From the NCBI RefSeq assembly GCF_026385505.1, contig NZ_JANIDV010000004.1:124001-188000 (forward strand): a stretch of 64,000 bases of DNA, read 5' to 3'. Every line of letters begins with the position of its first letter. Positions within the stretch are counted from its first letter, which is position 1. The translations under genes were made by a program, and so were the position numbers. The notes under the pieces were generated by a model. The model made no database searches and was not told where the DNA came from. It saw only the letters and a list, made by a program, of their open reading frames with translations. Shown in pieces: positions 43,357 through 51,780 of this stretch. The stretch is from Bombella dulcis (GTDB lineage: Bacteria; Pseudomonadota; Alphaproteobacteria; Acetobacterales; Acetobacteraceae).

Positions 43357-44367
43357 TCAGTCCTGCTCGAAGGCCCGGGGATGACACAACCTGACCAGAT
43401 GACGGCAGCAGAGCAGCTCTTCGGGTGTTCCACTCTGCTTGCAGGCCAGCTCCAGTGCCTGCGTCGCCTGCGCTGCCCGTGAGAGGGCTGGAAGAGGCCA
43501 CCGCCTCAACCCCGCCAGAAACTCATCCTTACGGCGGAAAAAGACCGGCGGCATCAGGGACGCCATGGCCTCCTGCCTGGTCTGCCCCTCCTGCACCATG
43601 AGCAGGGCCTGCTGGAAGCGGTCCAGCACGGAGAGGGTCACGCGGGCAAAAGCGACGGGGCTAGCTCCATCCCCCATCGCCCGCTCGAAAGCCCTGTCAG
43701 CCGCCAGACGGTTCCCCGCCAGAGCCGCATAGACGGCATCATCCAGAGACGCCTGCCCGGAATCCCCCACACAGGCCTGCACGTCATCCGCCGTCAGGGT
43801 GGTACCGGGTTCGCCATAAAGACACAGCTTCTCCACCTCGCTCCGGACAAGCGTCCGGTCATGGCCCAGATGCCCCAGCAGCCATGCCATGCCATCACGA
43901 TCCAGACGGATGTCATCTTCCGCCAGAATGTCCGCCACCGTCCGGGCAAGATTCCGCCCTTCCTCCGGGTAGCAGCCAATGGACGCCACTTTCTTATGCT
44001 TTTCCGCAAACTGCCGCACTTTGGAGCGGCTTCCCAGCCCCGGCCCTTCCAGAACGATCAGCGTATCGCTCTCATGGTCCAGAGCCGTTTTCAGCGGCCC
44101 GAGGGCACCATCCTGCACACCCCGCAGCCAGACAACCCGACGTCCCCCCGTCAGGGACAGGGCAAGGGCCTCTTCCTCCAGCCGGTCCTGTTCCTCCGCT
44201 TCCAGTCTAGCCAGCCGAAACGGATCATCCAGATCATCCACCACCGTCAGGACGGCCTCTCTGGCCCGTTCCCGGATCAACCCACCATCATCCCCATGAA
44301 GGAGAATGACACGCCAGCTGCCAGCATCCTTCAGAGTCTGCCCGACAGCCTGCGCCATGATCTTCAC
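43357..44367 (-). CDS. holA: DNA polymerase III subunit delta
   Basis: A 336-residue clamp-loader delta subunit, which opens the beta sliding clamp. The N-terminal region WRVILLHGDDGGLIRERARE, RRVVWLRGVQ, the middle part with MAWLLGHLGHDRTLVRSEVEKL and the C-terminal domain ALELACKQSGTPEELLCCRH fit HolA. The GTG at 44367 overlaps the lptE stop by 4 nt; the ATG at 44358 is an alternative. Order leuS-lptE-holA is standard in alphaproteobacteria. Confidence 0.92.
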   Translation of the reverse strand: MKIMAQAVGQTLKDAGSWRVILLHGDDGGLIRERAREAVLTVVDDLDDPFRLARLEAEEQDRLEEEALALSLTGGRRVVWLRGVQDGALGPLKTALDHESDTLIVLEGPGLGSRSKVRQFAEKHKKVASIGCYPEEGRNLARTVADILAEDDIRLDRDGMAWLLGHLGHDRTLVRSEVEKLCLYGEPGTTLTADDVQACVGDSGQASLDDAVYAALAGNRLAADRAFERAMGDGASPVAFARVTLSVLDRFQQALLMVQEGQTRQEAMASLMPPVFFRRKDEFLAGLRRWPLPALSRAAQATQALELACKQSGTPEELLCCRHLVRLCHPRAFEQD

Positions 44368-45110
44368 AGACCGTTATCCTCGTCTTCCTCCAGATTCCGG
44401 CTGTCCTCACCCGTCCAGGTGGAGGCATTGTTGCTGCTGCGGCCCACGGCATTGGCCGGGAAACCATCAACACCCAGAGACCGCAGATTGGTCCTCTGCG
44501 TACCGGGCAGCTGGTCCAGATACGGGTCCCGGCCCGGACGGATGGATTTCTCCTCCCCCAGAGACTGATGGGCACGGAACCAGATGGCCACCTGCGTGGT
44601 GATCTCGTGCGCCAGATTTTCCCCGATACGCTTGTAGAGGGTCTCATTATTGAGAGTCTGGGCGAAATACTGCTCGATATACATGTTGTACCCGTCCAGC
44701 GTCCGGGCATAACCCTTGGCCAGAACGGTATTGGTGTCCCCGACACGATAGAGCCGCCAGTCAGCCCAGCCGACACCCCGGGTACGGCCTGACGTGTTGT
44801 CCTGATGAATGTCGATCGACTCCAGAGAGGCCGTCGCACTGACACGCAGAATGTAGCCTTCCGGCCGCTCCGGGCCATCGCCTGCCATTTCCTTCTGAAG
44901 GCCAAGGCGGACCTCCTGACCGAAACGGGTCGGAATGTTGGCGACAAACACATCCTTCATCTGCCGGCTGACATCAGCATTCTGCTGCCCTGCCTGCCTG
45001 CCATAAAGAGGCTGGAACCCGCACGCCCCCAGACTGGCAAGTCCCACCCCGGCCAGCAGGACACCCAGACCCCAGCGGGTCATCTTCTCCATCCGGGAGC
45101 TATTGCTCAT
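44364..45110 (-). CDS. lptE: LPS-assembly lipoprotein LptE
   Basis: A 248-residue lipoprotein that plugs the LptD barrel for LPS export. The signal ends in the lipobox LASLGACGFQPLYGR, with Cys near residue 30. The body includes TASLESIDIHQDNTSGRTRG and the C-terminal RIGENLAHEITTQVAIWF, matching LptE/RlpB. The last 60 residues are a polar tail. A start at MEKMTRW (45092) is possible. It sits 14 nt after leuS. Confidence 0.88.
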   Translation of the reverse strand: MSNSSRMEKMTRWGLGVLLAGVGLASLGACGFQPLYGRQAGQQNADVSRQMKDVFVANIPTRFGQEVRLGLQKEMAGDGPERPEGYILRVSATASLESIDIHQDNTSGRTRGVGWADWRLYRVGDTNTVLAKGYARTLDGYNMYIEQYFAQTLNNETLYKRIGENLAHEITTQVAIWFRAHQSLGEEKSIRPGRDPYLDQLPGTQRTNLRSLGVDGFPANAVGRSSNNASTWTGEDSRNLEEDEDNGL

Positions 45111-45124
45111 CCAGCCTCTCCCGC

Positions 45125-47737
45125 TCAGCCTGCAACCACGAAATTGACGATCCGGTTCGGCACATGGATCTCCTTGACGATCCGCTTGCCTTCCAGTGCC
45201 TTCGCAACATTCGGCTCGGCTCTGGCCTGTGCCAGCACGCTCTCTTTCGCCTCATCCGGCGCACAGGTGATCGTGCCACGCAGCTTGCCCAGCACCTGCA
45301 CGGCAATGGTCACCTTCTTGACAGCCAGCAGGCTCTCATCAGCTTCCGGCCAGCTCCGTTCCACCACCATCGGGCCTTCCGGCTCCAGAAGCAGCATCAG
45401 TTCCTCAGCCAGATGCGGCATCATGGGAGAGACCAGCATGGCCAGCACATAGGCCGCTTCACGGCGGGCGGCGGGCAGACCGTCACCCTCCCTGCCCTCA
45501 GCGTCACCCAGTGCAGAAGACAGCTCATGAAGACGGGCCACGGCCACATTCGGCGTGAAGCCTTCCAGAGCTTCCGTCACGGCAGCAATGGTACGGTGCG
45601 TCACCTGACGCAGCTCCTCCCCGGCTGCACCATGTGCCACATCCGCTCCATCCCTGGCCGCAACGGCCTGAACCTGCCGGTACAGACGCTGCATGAAACG
45701 TCCGGCCGCCGCCACACCGGCCGCCGTCCACTCCATGTCCCGTTCCGGCGGGCTGTCGGACAGCACGAACCAGCGGGCCGTATCAGCCCCGTAACGCTCG
45801 ATGATCTCCACCGGGGACACCGTGTTCCGCTTGGACTTGGACATCTTCTCGGAGCGTCCCACCGTGACGGGATTGCCATTATCCTTGCGGACAACCGCAT
45901 CCCCACGATGCTCGACCTCTTCGGGATAGAGCCACTGGTTCCCGTCACGATAGCTCTCATGCGTGACCATGCCCTGCGTGAAGAGACCCGCAAATGGCTC
46001 ACTCACATCCAGATGACCCGTCTTCTTCATCGCACGGGTGAAGAACCGGGCATAGAGCAGATGCAGGATGGCATGTTCAATCCCACCAATATACTGGTCC
46101 ACGGCCAGCCAGCCATCCGCAGCCTTGCGATCAGTCGGGGTTGCTGCCTTCGGAGCCGTAAAGCGGGCAAAATACCATGAGCTATCCACGAACGTATCGC
46201 AGGTATCCGTCTCACGCCGTGCCTCTGCGCCGCATTTCGGGCAGGAAACATGCTTCCATGTCGGATGATGATCCAGCGGGTTGCCCGGCGTGTCGAAACT
46301 GACATCCTCCGGCAGCGTCACCGGAAGCTGCTCCTCCAGCACGGGAACAGCCCCACAGGAATCGCAGTAGATGATGGGAATGGGGCAGCCCCAGTACCGC
46401 TGGCGGGAAATGCCCCAGTCACGCAGACGCCAGTTGGTCACGCCACGGCCAACTCCCAGCTCTTCCACCCGCTCAATGGCAGCCCGAATGGCCTCCTTCG
46501 TGGTCTTCCCGCTCAGGAAGCCGGAATTATAGAGTGTCGCCTCGCCCGTGACGGCCTTCTTTCCCACCGTGAAGCTGGCTTCCTCTTCCCCTGCGGGCAG
46601 CAGGACGGACGGAACCTCCAGGCCGTATTTACGGGCAAAGTCCAGATCACGCTGATCCCCACAGGGGCAGCCGAAGACGGCACCCGTGCCATATTCCGTC
46701 AGCACAAAATTGGCGATCCAGACCGGAGCCGTCTGCTCCGGATTCAGCGGATTCACCACACGCAGGCCGGTATCGAAGCCACGCTTCTCCATCGTACTCA
46801 GGGCTTCTTCAGACGTGCCGACACGCTGGCATTCCTCAACGAAGCCCTGCGCTTCCGGATTGCCCGCAGCGACCTTGCGGGCCAGCGGATGATCCGCCGC
46901 AATCCCGATGAAGCTCAGACCGAACAGCGTGTCCGGCCGGGTGGTGAAGACCTCGATGGAATCTTCATCCACATCATAACCCTGCGGCGGATTATGCAGG
47001 CTGAAACGGACTTTCGCCCCCTCGGACCGGCCGATCCAGCGTTCCTGCATGATGCGGACACGCTCCGGCCATTTGTCCAGGTCCTTCAGCCCGTCCAGAA
47101 GAGGCTCGGCAAAATCGGTGATCTTCAGGAACCACTGGGAGAGTGTCTTCTTCTCCACCAGTGCGCCGGACCGCCAGCCCCGCCCGTCCACAACCTGCTC
47201 ATTGGCCAGAACGGTCTGGTCCACAGGGTCCCAGTTGACGGATGAATCACGCCGCTCTACAAGCCCGGCAGCCAGCATGTCAAGGAACAGCTTCTGCTGC
47301 TGGCCATAATAGTCCGGCAGGCAGGTCGCAATCTCACGCTTCCAGTCCAGCGAGAAACCGAGCCGCTGAAGTGTCCCCCGCATGGTGGCGATGTTCTGGA
47401 GGGTCCACTTGCCCGGATGAACGCCCCGTTCCCGTGCGGCGTTTTCGGCGGGCAGGCCGAAAGCATCCCAGCCCATCGGGTGCATCACGGCATAGCCACG
47501 TGCCCGCTTGTACCGGGCAACCACATCACCCAGCGTGTAATTGCGTACATGCCCGACATGCAGCTGCCCCGACGGGTAAGGGAACATTTCCAGCACATAA
47601 TATTTCGGCCTGTCGGCAGGCGGAACATCCGGCACATGGAAAATGTCGGCCTCCGCCCACCGGGCCTGCCAGTGAGGCTCACGGGCATGGAAGTCGAAAC
47701 TGGAATCAGAAGCGTTGCTGGCTGTCATGTCACTCAT
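45125..47737 (-). CDS. leuS: Leucyl-tRNA synthetase
   Basis: An 870-residue class I synthetase. The HIGH-type motif is [12 protein letters not shown] (following MFPYPSGQL), the KMSKS motif is [10 protein letters not shown], and the CP1 editing domain keeps [10 protein letters not shown] zinc-type knuckle (CPKCGAE) and a C-terminal anticodon-binding domain ending [16 protein letters not shown] are present. Length matches bacterial LeuRS. It begins 9 nt after the DUF3576 gene. Confidence 0.97.
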   Translation of the reverse strand: MSDMTASNASDSSFDFHAREPHWQARWAEADIFHVPDVPPADRPKYYVLEMFPYPSGQLHVGHVRNYTLGDVVARYKRARGYAVMHPMGWDAFGLPAENAARERGVHPGKWTLQNIATMRGTLQRLGFSLDWKREIATCLPDYYGQQQKLFLDMLAAGLVERRDSSVNWDPVDQTVLANEQVVDGRGWRSGALVEKKTLSQWFLKITDFAEPLLDGLKDLDKWPERVRIMQERWIGRSEGAKVRFSLHNPPQGYDVDEDSIEVFTTRPDTLFGLSFIGIAADHPLARKVAAGNPEAQGFVEECQRVGTSEEALSTMEKRGFDTGLRVVNPLNPEQTAPVWIANFVLTEYGTGAVFGCPCGDQRDLDFARKYGLEVPSVLLPAGEEEASFTVGKKAVTGEATLYNSGFLSGKTTKEAIRAAIERVEELGVGRGVTNWRLRDWGISRQRYWGCPIPIIYCDSCGAVPVLEEQLPVTLPEDVSFDTPGNPLDHHPTWKHVSCPKCGAEARRETDTCDTFVDSSWYFARFTAPKAATPTDRKAADGWLAVDQYIGGIEHAILHLLYARFFTRAMKKTGHLDVSEPFAGLFTQGMVTHESYRDGNQWLYPEEVEHRGDAVVRKDNGNPVTVGRSEKMSKSKRNTVSPVEIIERYGADTARWFVLSDSPPERDMEWTAAGVAAAGRFMQRLYRQVQAVAARDGADVAHGAAGEELRQVTHRTIAAVTEALEGFTPNVAVARLHELSSALGDAEGREGDGLPAARREAAYVLAMLVSPMMPHLAEELMLLLEPEGPMVVERSWPEADESLLAVKKVTIAVQVLGKLRGTITCAPDEAKESVLAQARAEPNVAKALEGKRIVKEIHVPNRIVNFVVAG

Positions 47738-47746
47738 CAGATTATC

Positions 47747-48286
47747 TTATTTTCCGCCGCCATTTTCGGCCCGCAGCTGACGGGCACGCTCCAGGATGCG
47801 GGATATGATGTCCGCTGCCGTATTGGAGGCGGCGGGCGTATCCTGCCATTCTCCACCATTGATACGGGTTTGGCGGAAAACGCTCAGCCGGATGGCATCC
47901 GACCGTAGACGACGATCCAAGATGTAAGCAGCGATCTTAAAACGCTCATCCTGCGAACCGGAAGGCTGATACCAGTCCGTCAGGATGACGCCACCCTGTG
48001 CATCGGCGGAGACCATCGGCATGAAGGAGAGCGTATCGATCGCCCCACGCCAGAGATAGGCATTCACGCCGCCACGGAGCTGGTCGTCGCCCCCCTGCGC
48101 CCCCCGGTCCACGCCCAGCAGGTGATTGCGGGGCAAGGCCAGCGAAGACGGATTGCGCTTGCCCCCACCACAGCCAGCCAGCCCCCCGACAGCCACCACT
48201 GCCATCAGCGACAGGACCATGGGGCGGCGCAGGCCACACCAGAGAACAGATAGACGGGGTACTGGATACGATGACGAAAAGAACAT
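47747..48286 (-). CDS. DUF3576 family lipoprotein
   Basis: A predicted lipoprotein of about 179 residues from the ATG at 48286 (MFFSSSYPVPRL), which has a GCAGG site; the frame runs 25 codons further, and an ATG at 48220 (MVLSLMAVVAVGG) would give a shorter signal. The lipobox GGLAGCGGG is clear. The body, with VNAYLWRGAIDTLSFMPMVS and SQDERFKIAAYILDRRLRSD, matches the DUF3576 family, which is typically next to leuS in alphaproteobacteria. Its function is unknown. Confidence 0.85.
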   Translation of the reverse strand: MFFSSSYPVPRLSVLWCGLRRPMVLSLMAVVAVGGLAGCGGGKRNPSSLALPRNHLLGVDRGAQGGDDQLRGGVNAYLWRGAIDTLSFMPMVSADAQGGVILTDWYQPSGSQDERFKIAAYILDRRLRSDAIRLSVFRQTRINGGEWQDTPAASNTAADIISRILERARQLRAENGGGK

Positions 48287-48439
48287 GGGCAAACCTGCGG
48301 AAGGCCGTGCCAGGGCCGGTCTTGAACAAGGCTTCCAGCATGGCAGGCGTGGAAGCATCAACTGTCAGAACAGATCAGAACTGTCCCCTTCATATCCTGC
48401 CCGCCCGCACAGGCCAAGGGGCATGGTGGGAGAGCAGGC

Positions 48440-48468
48440 TTGCGGAACTGTAAAAAAAACGCTAGGCC
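48440..48468 (+). promoter_or_regulatory. Predicted promoter of tRNA-Arg(CCU)
   Basis: TTGCGG and TAGGCC are 17 nt apart and lie 11 nt upstream of the tRNA 5' end, the normal distance for a stable-RNA promoter. The form matches that upstream of rplK and rpsL. Confidence 0.6.
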
Positions 48469-48478
48469 GTCTCTGCGT

Positions 48479-48796
48479 GTCCGCGTAGCTCAGCAGGATA
48501 GAGCACAGGATTCCTAAATAATTGGGCACCGGGATGGCAAACCGCCCGGTGAATTCGCTCAAAGTCGGGGAACGCTAACGCCGTTTCAGGCCATGCCAAT
48601 CCCGAGCCAAGCCAGCCTAGGTCAACAGGCTGGAAGGTGTAGAGACTGTACGGGTGACACCGTGGCAGGGCAGCCGCCCTGTGGTGAAGAGACAGTCCAG
48701 ACCACGAACGAGGCCTTACCATCGGGAGGTCCGGCGGCGAAAGCTGAAGTGGTATGAATCCTGGGGTCGAGGGTTCGAATCCCTCCGCGGACACCA
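48479..48796 (+). tRNA. tRNA-Arg(CCU), split by a group I intron
   Basis: The exons 48479-48515 and 48757-48796 join to a full cloverleaf: acceptor GTCCGCG/CGCGGAC, D stem GCTC/GAGC, anticodon stem CAGGA/TCCTG with loop TTCCTAA (anticodon CCT), T arm GAGGG-TTCGAAT-CCCTC, discriminator A and an encoded CCA. The split lies directly after the third anticodon base. This tRNA reads AGG codons and is often single copy, so splicing is probably essential. The 3' half borders a degraded island. Confidence 0.95.
48516..48756 (+). ncRNA. Self-splicing group I intron in tRNA-Arg(CCU)
   Basis: A 241-nt intron. P1 pairs CCTAA with TTGGG, giving the U.G wobble at the 5' splice site (T48515 with G48524). 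P2 is CACCGGG/CCCGGTG (48527-48551). The Q element AATCCCGAGCCAAGCC (48598-48613), R element around GTAGAGACTGTACGG (48639-48653) and S element GAAGAGACAGTCC (48686-48698) are clear; P7 is GACTGT/ACAGTC. The last base is G48756, the expected terminal G. There is no ORF. The features fit subgroup IC3, as in tRNA introns of Agrobacterium and cyanobacteria. Confidence 0.93.
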
Positions 48797-48948
48797 ATAT
48801 TACCCACAACAAGCGACAATAAGTATCAAAACACCTCAGAAAACCGCCATTTCTGGCGTAATTTCATGTCACCTAGTAACATTAACGCACAATAGCAGCT
48901 ATCACCCATCAAGGTAGATTTCTGGGCAGGTTTTGGGAGGCTAGGTAG

Positions 48949-49038
48949 ATGACCCGCAATCAACTAACAGACGCAAGGTCACGGGACCTCAAGTCAAAGG
49001 ACCGGGAGTACCGTGTGGCCAATAACAAAGGACTCGCT
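48949..49038 (+). pseudogene. Integrase N-terminal stub
   Basis: About 29 codons, MTRNQLTDARSRDLKSKDRE and the following YRVANNKGL, resemble the arm-binding start (DUF4102) of P4-type tyrosine integrases. It lies 152 nt past the tRNA end, where such integrases usually sit. The sequence then switches in the same frame to ImmA/IrrE-like protein, so the catalytic part is lost. It marks an old integration at this tRNA. Confidence 0.6.
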
Positions 49039-49049
49039 ACAGGTTTCCC

Positions 49050-49690
49050 CCAAAGGGGCCAAGCTACAGTAACCACATTATTTTTTCCGGAAGAAAGAGC
49101 CCTAAGCTTCCGCAGCATGATTACAATGACCGCTCGTGAACGTAGCATAGCGAGTGTAGCGGCTCCGTTGGCTTACAACATTCAAAACTGGGCTGAAGAA
49201 TGGTTCAACCTTCCTCAACACAATTTACTCAATGTTTCTCCTGAGTCTGACCTCGACAATGCTGCCCGCTTCCTTAGCAGTTTTTGAACATTAGGAAAGC
49301 AGACAGTCGCGATATAATCAAACTTATGGAATCCAAAGGTTTCTAAGTGTTTCCACTGGCCAAAAATACTCTAAGAGTCAATGGTTATTCCTGCTGGAGA
49401 TGAAAAACACCCTATATATTTCTCAATAAAATCAGCCGAACGCATTCACTTTGCTTCTGCCCATGAATTAGGGCATCTTCTATTGAATACAGAAGACAAG
49501 CTGAATCAGAAACTAATTGCTTTGCCTATTCACTCCTAATGCCAGAATTGAATATCAGAGCACATCTTCCCTTCATGTCGTCCCTCACTCAAATTGTCCA
49601 TGCAAAAAACGTTGGGCGTTTCTACAGCTGCACTTACCTATAGAGTACACAAATAAGAACCATCAGAAATTGGAAATACCGGATGATGAA
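49050..49690 (+). pseudogene. Broken ImmA/IrrE metallopeptidase gene
   Basis: The pieces, read across frames, give an ImmA/IrrE protease: FFPEERALSFRSMITMTARE and NWAEEWFNLP; then LMESKGF, stop (49344), VFPLAKNTLRVNGYSCWR, stop (49401); then after a frameshift ERIHFASAHELGHLLLN with the zinc HExxH; then after another shift ESETNCFAYSLLMPEL. Two in-frame stops and at least two frameshifts rule out a working protein. The usual HTH N terminus is replaced by the integrase stub. Such genes control mobile elements. Confidence 0.75.
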
Positions 49691-51127
49691 TATGGGCATA
49701 ACTAGGTGTCAACACTTGGCAGATGAACCAAACCCCATGCCACGTGAGAAATCAGTTGTTTGAGAAAAGGTACTAGCACAATTATGGAGAAAACGTTTGA
49801 TAAAACACTATGTGGTAAATATTTAAATATTCTCATAATATAAATTGAGAATCTCCTATTCAATATTTTACTATTACCAATTAATAGAAAGTTAGAGCCA
49901 AAGCATAAGAAGCCTGCACTCCGACTTATCAGCACATGAGAGCAATCCTATCCCACAATGTTTAAATTGTAGTTTCATATCGATACAGACCGGCAAATAA
50001 CCTTTGTGCCCTAGAAGGCTCATCTAACTCATAGATGTAGACCGCTACCATCCTCTCCGTACGAACGTCAGCTTTTCAAGATCATGGCGCACCTACACCC
50101 TACTTTATTCCTCAAAAAAGCCGTATTTTAGGATGGGCAATATAGGTAGGTAGATGGGTAAGATTTCAAGAGATTCCCAAAAGGTCCAACCCCAACAAAT
50201 TCATAACACGTGTTAACACTACTTATAGGAAACAACCCTTTCTAGGGTATTTCACGCTATCCAGCGATACGATTCACAATTATTTAACCATTGCAGCACC
50301 GAACACAATCGATACTAAGTAAACAATGCCATATCTTAAAATTCAAGTGAATTAAAAAATTCCCAAACGCTCACCTGCTATTTAATATAAAAACAATAAA
50401 ACAGCCATATTAATTCACAATCCCTATAACAATTAAGTAGAAATTCCAATAAATTACAGCTATCTTCGTCTCCATAGAAAAATATAATATTTATATTTCC
50501 AAATCATTAATAAAAATTTTTTCCCAGAAAGCACCTCCGTAAAGTTTACCCATAAAAAAACAAAATATTACTAAAGATAAAAAATTAATACCATACTCAA
50601 TATTATATTCATATCAACCGCACAAATAAATTTTTGAAATGCAATTCTCAAAATACGCCAGCGAATTATCGTAAATAGATAATTAAATTATGATAATTTA
50701 TTATTTTAAATGAATACTAAATATCAAAATTTTATTTTAATTTTCCTAAATTTTGCAAAATAAATGTAAATTTATAAATAAATCTATCCGCATCCCAAAA
50801 AACACTTTTTGTAGAAGATGCTTTATCTCAGATACACAATTTTATATGTTCTATAAATATAGAGATAGTATTTTATCTCCGTCTATTAATTAATGCATTG
50901 CGATATTTAATTTAAATATTAATTATAAATATATATATATATATTTTCTTCATTAAGAAGGCCGTTAAACATTTACACAACAACAATAAGTTTAAAATAC
51001 CCGATATTTTGCAATCTAGAAGGCAAAAAAGCTACACAGAGTCGCTCTCGCTCTTAACAATCCCGTGACATTGTTGACCATAGAGGGAGGGAGGTATAAA
51101 CATGAATCCCGCAAAGGAGACACTAGT
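49691..51127. other. Very AT-rich region without recognisable genes
   Basis: About 1.4 kb between the ImmA remnant and the next gene. From about 50280 to 51000 it is almost all A and T, with an (AT)n run at 50929-50945. Short open frames (for example 49702-49935 on the minus strand) look random. A GGTAGATG repeat near 50150 resembles the sequence before the integrase stub (48942). No tRNA, terminator or att duplicate was found. It could be decayed island DNA or a silenced regulatory region for the downstream genes. Confidence 0.6.
50929..50945. repeat. AT dinucleotide run
   Basis: About eight consecutive AT units within the AT-rich region, roughly 180 nt upstream of the start of the 186-residue ORF. 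Such a run is prone to slippage and DNA melting. Confidence 0.9.
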
Positions 51128-51688
51128 ATGAAGCAACGAAATATTGCCGCTCTACAAGCCTTCCAAGCTTGGTTCCTCTCTCCAAGCGGACCAAATCTGT
51201 TGCATATTCCCCTATACTATCCAACCAACAAAAAAGAGGGAGCAATGGCTATCACCCTCTACCGGCGAAATGGATACCAAGCAGAGCTTTGCCTAATACC
51301 ACAAGGCTACGACTGTAGATTGAGTCTCCCAGAGGGAATGCCTGTAATACTCACATTCCTCGGTGGATCACTTGATTGTGACATTTCTACCTTGTCTCAT
51401 TTTCCCCAAATGGCGAACAGCGATTCGTTGCCCGATGGCTTCCTAATACAAATGGGAGAAAATCCCTACAAACCAAGACTAGAGCAACCTCATCCCCTTC
51501 TGCTTCAAACAGCAGACAGATACACCCTTCCCCTCTCAAAGGGCGAGGAAAGCAACTCTTCTTTCTCCACCCCTCGCGGAGATGGTGTTCTTCTTTTTTT
51601 CAGTTTTTATCAGGAAGATACTGACACTGCTTTGAGCATATTTGAACGTCTCCATTTTTCCCGTGGAGAAACTTCATCAAATCCGTAA
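51128..51688 (+). CDS. Hypothetical protein upstream of the Hint protein
   Basis: A 186-residue protein of unknown function. The start is placed at ATG 51128 (MKQRNIAALQAFQAWFLSPS) because AAAGGAG lies just before it; the frame is open to 51065. The segment ITLYRRNGYQAELCLIPQGY and LSLPEGMPVILTFLGGSLDC is beta-rich and vaguely cupin-like, but no metal motif is seen. There is no signal peptide. It precedes the Hint gene by 92 nt in the same low-GC block, so it could be co-expressed and assist it. Confidence 0.6.
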   Translation: MKQRNIAALQAFQAWFLSPSGPNLLHIPLYYPTNKKEGAMAITLYRRNGYQAELCLIPQGYDCRLSLPEGMPVILTFLGGSLDCDISTLSHFPQMANSDSLPDGFLIQMGENPYKPRLEQPHPLLLQTADRYTLPLSKGEESNSSFSTPRGDGVLLFFSFYQEDTDTALSIFERLHFSRGETSSNP

Positions 51689-51780
51689 AACTCACACGGA
51701 TTCCTCTGGATTTTTGTAAAAATTTCGTCTACCTCTTGCTCATCACAACCCAACCTCTACCATAGCTGAGGGATACCGAT

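Noticed and set aside
48479-48796. A tRNA gene destroyed by an insertion
   Set aside because: The insert carries group I intron core elements and correct splice-site bases, and the exons rejoin perfectly.
49702-49935. 77-codon minus-strand ORF in the AT-rich region
   Set aside because: No ribosome-binding site, no recognisable domain, and composition as expected for random AT-rich sequence.
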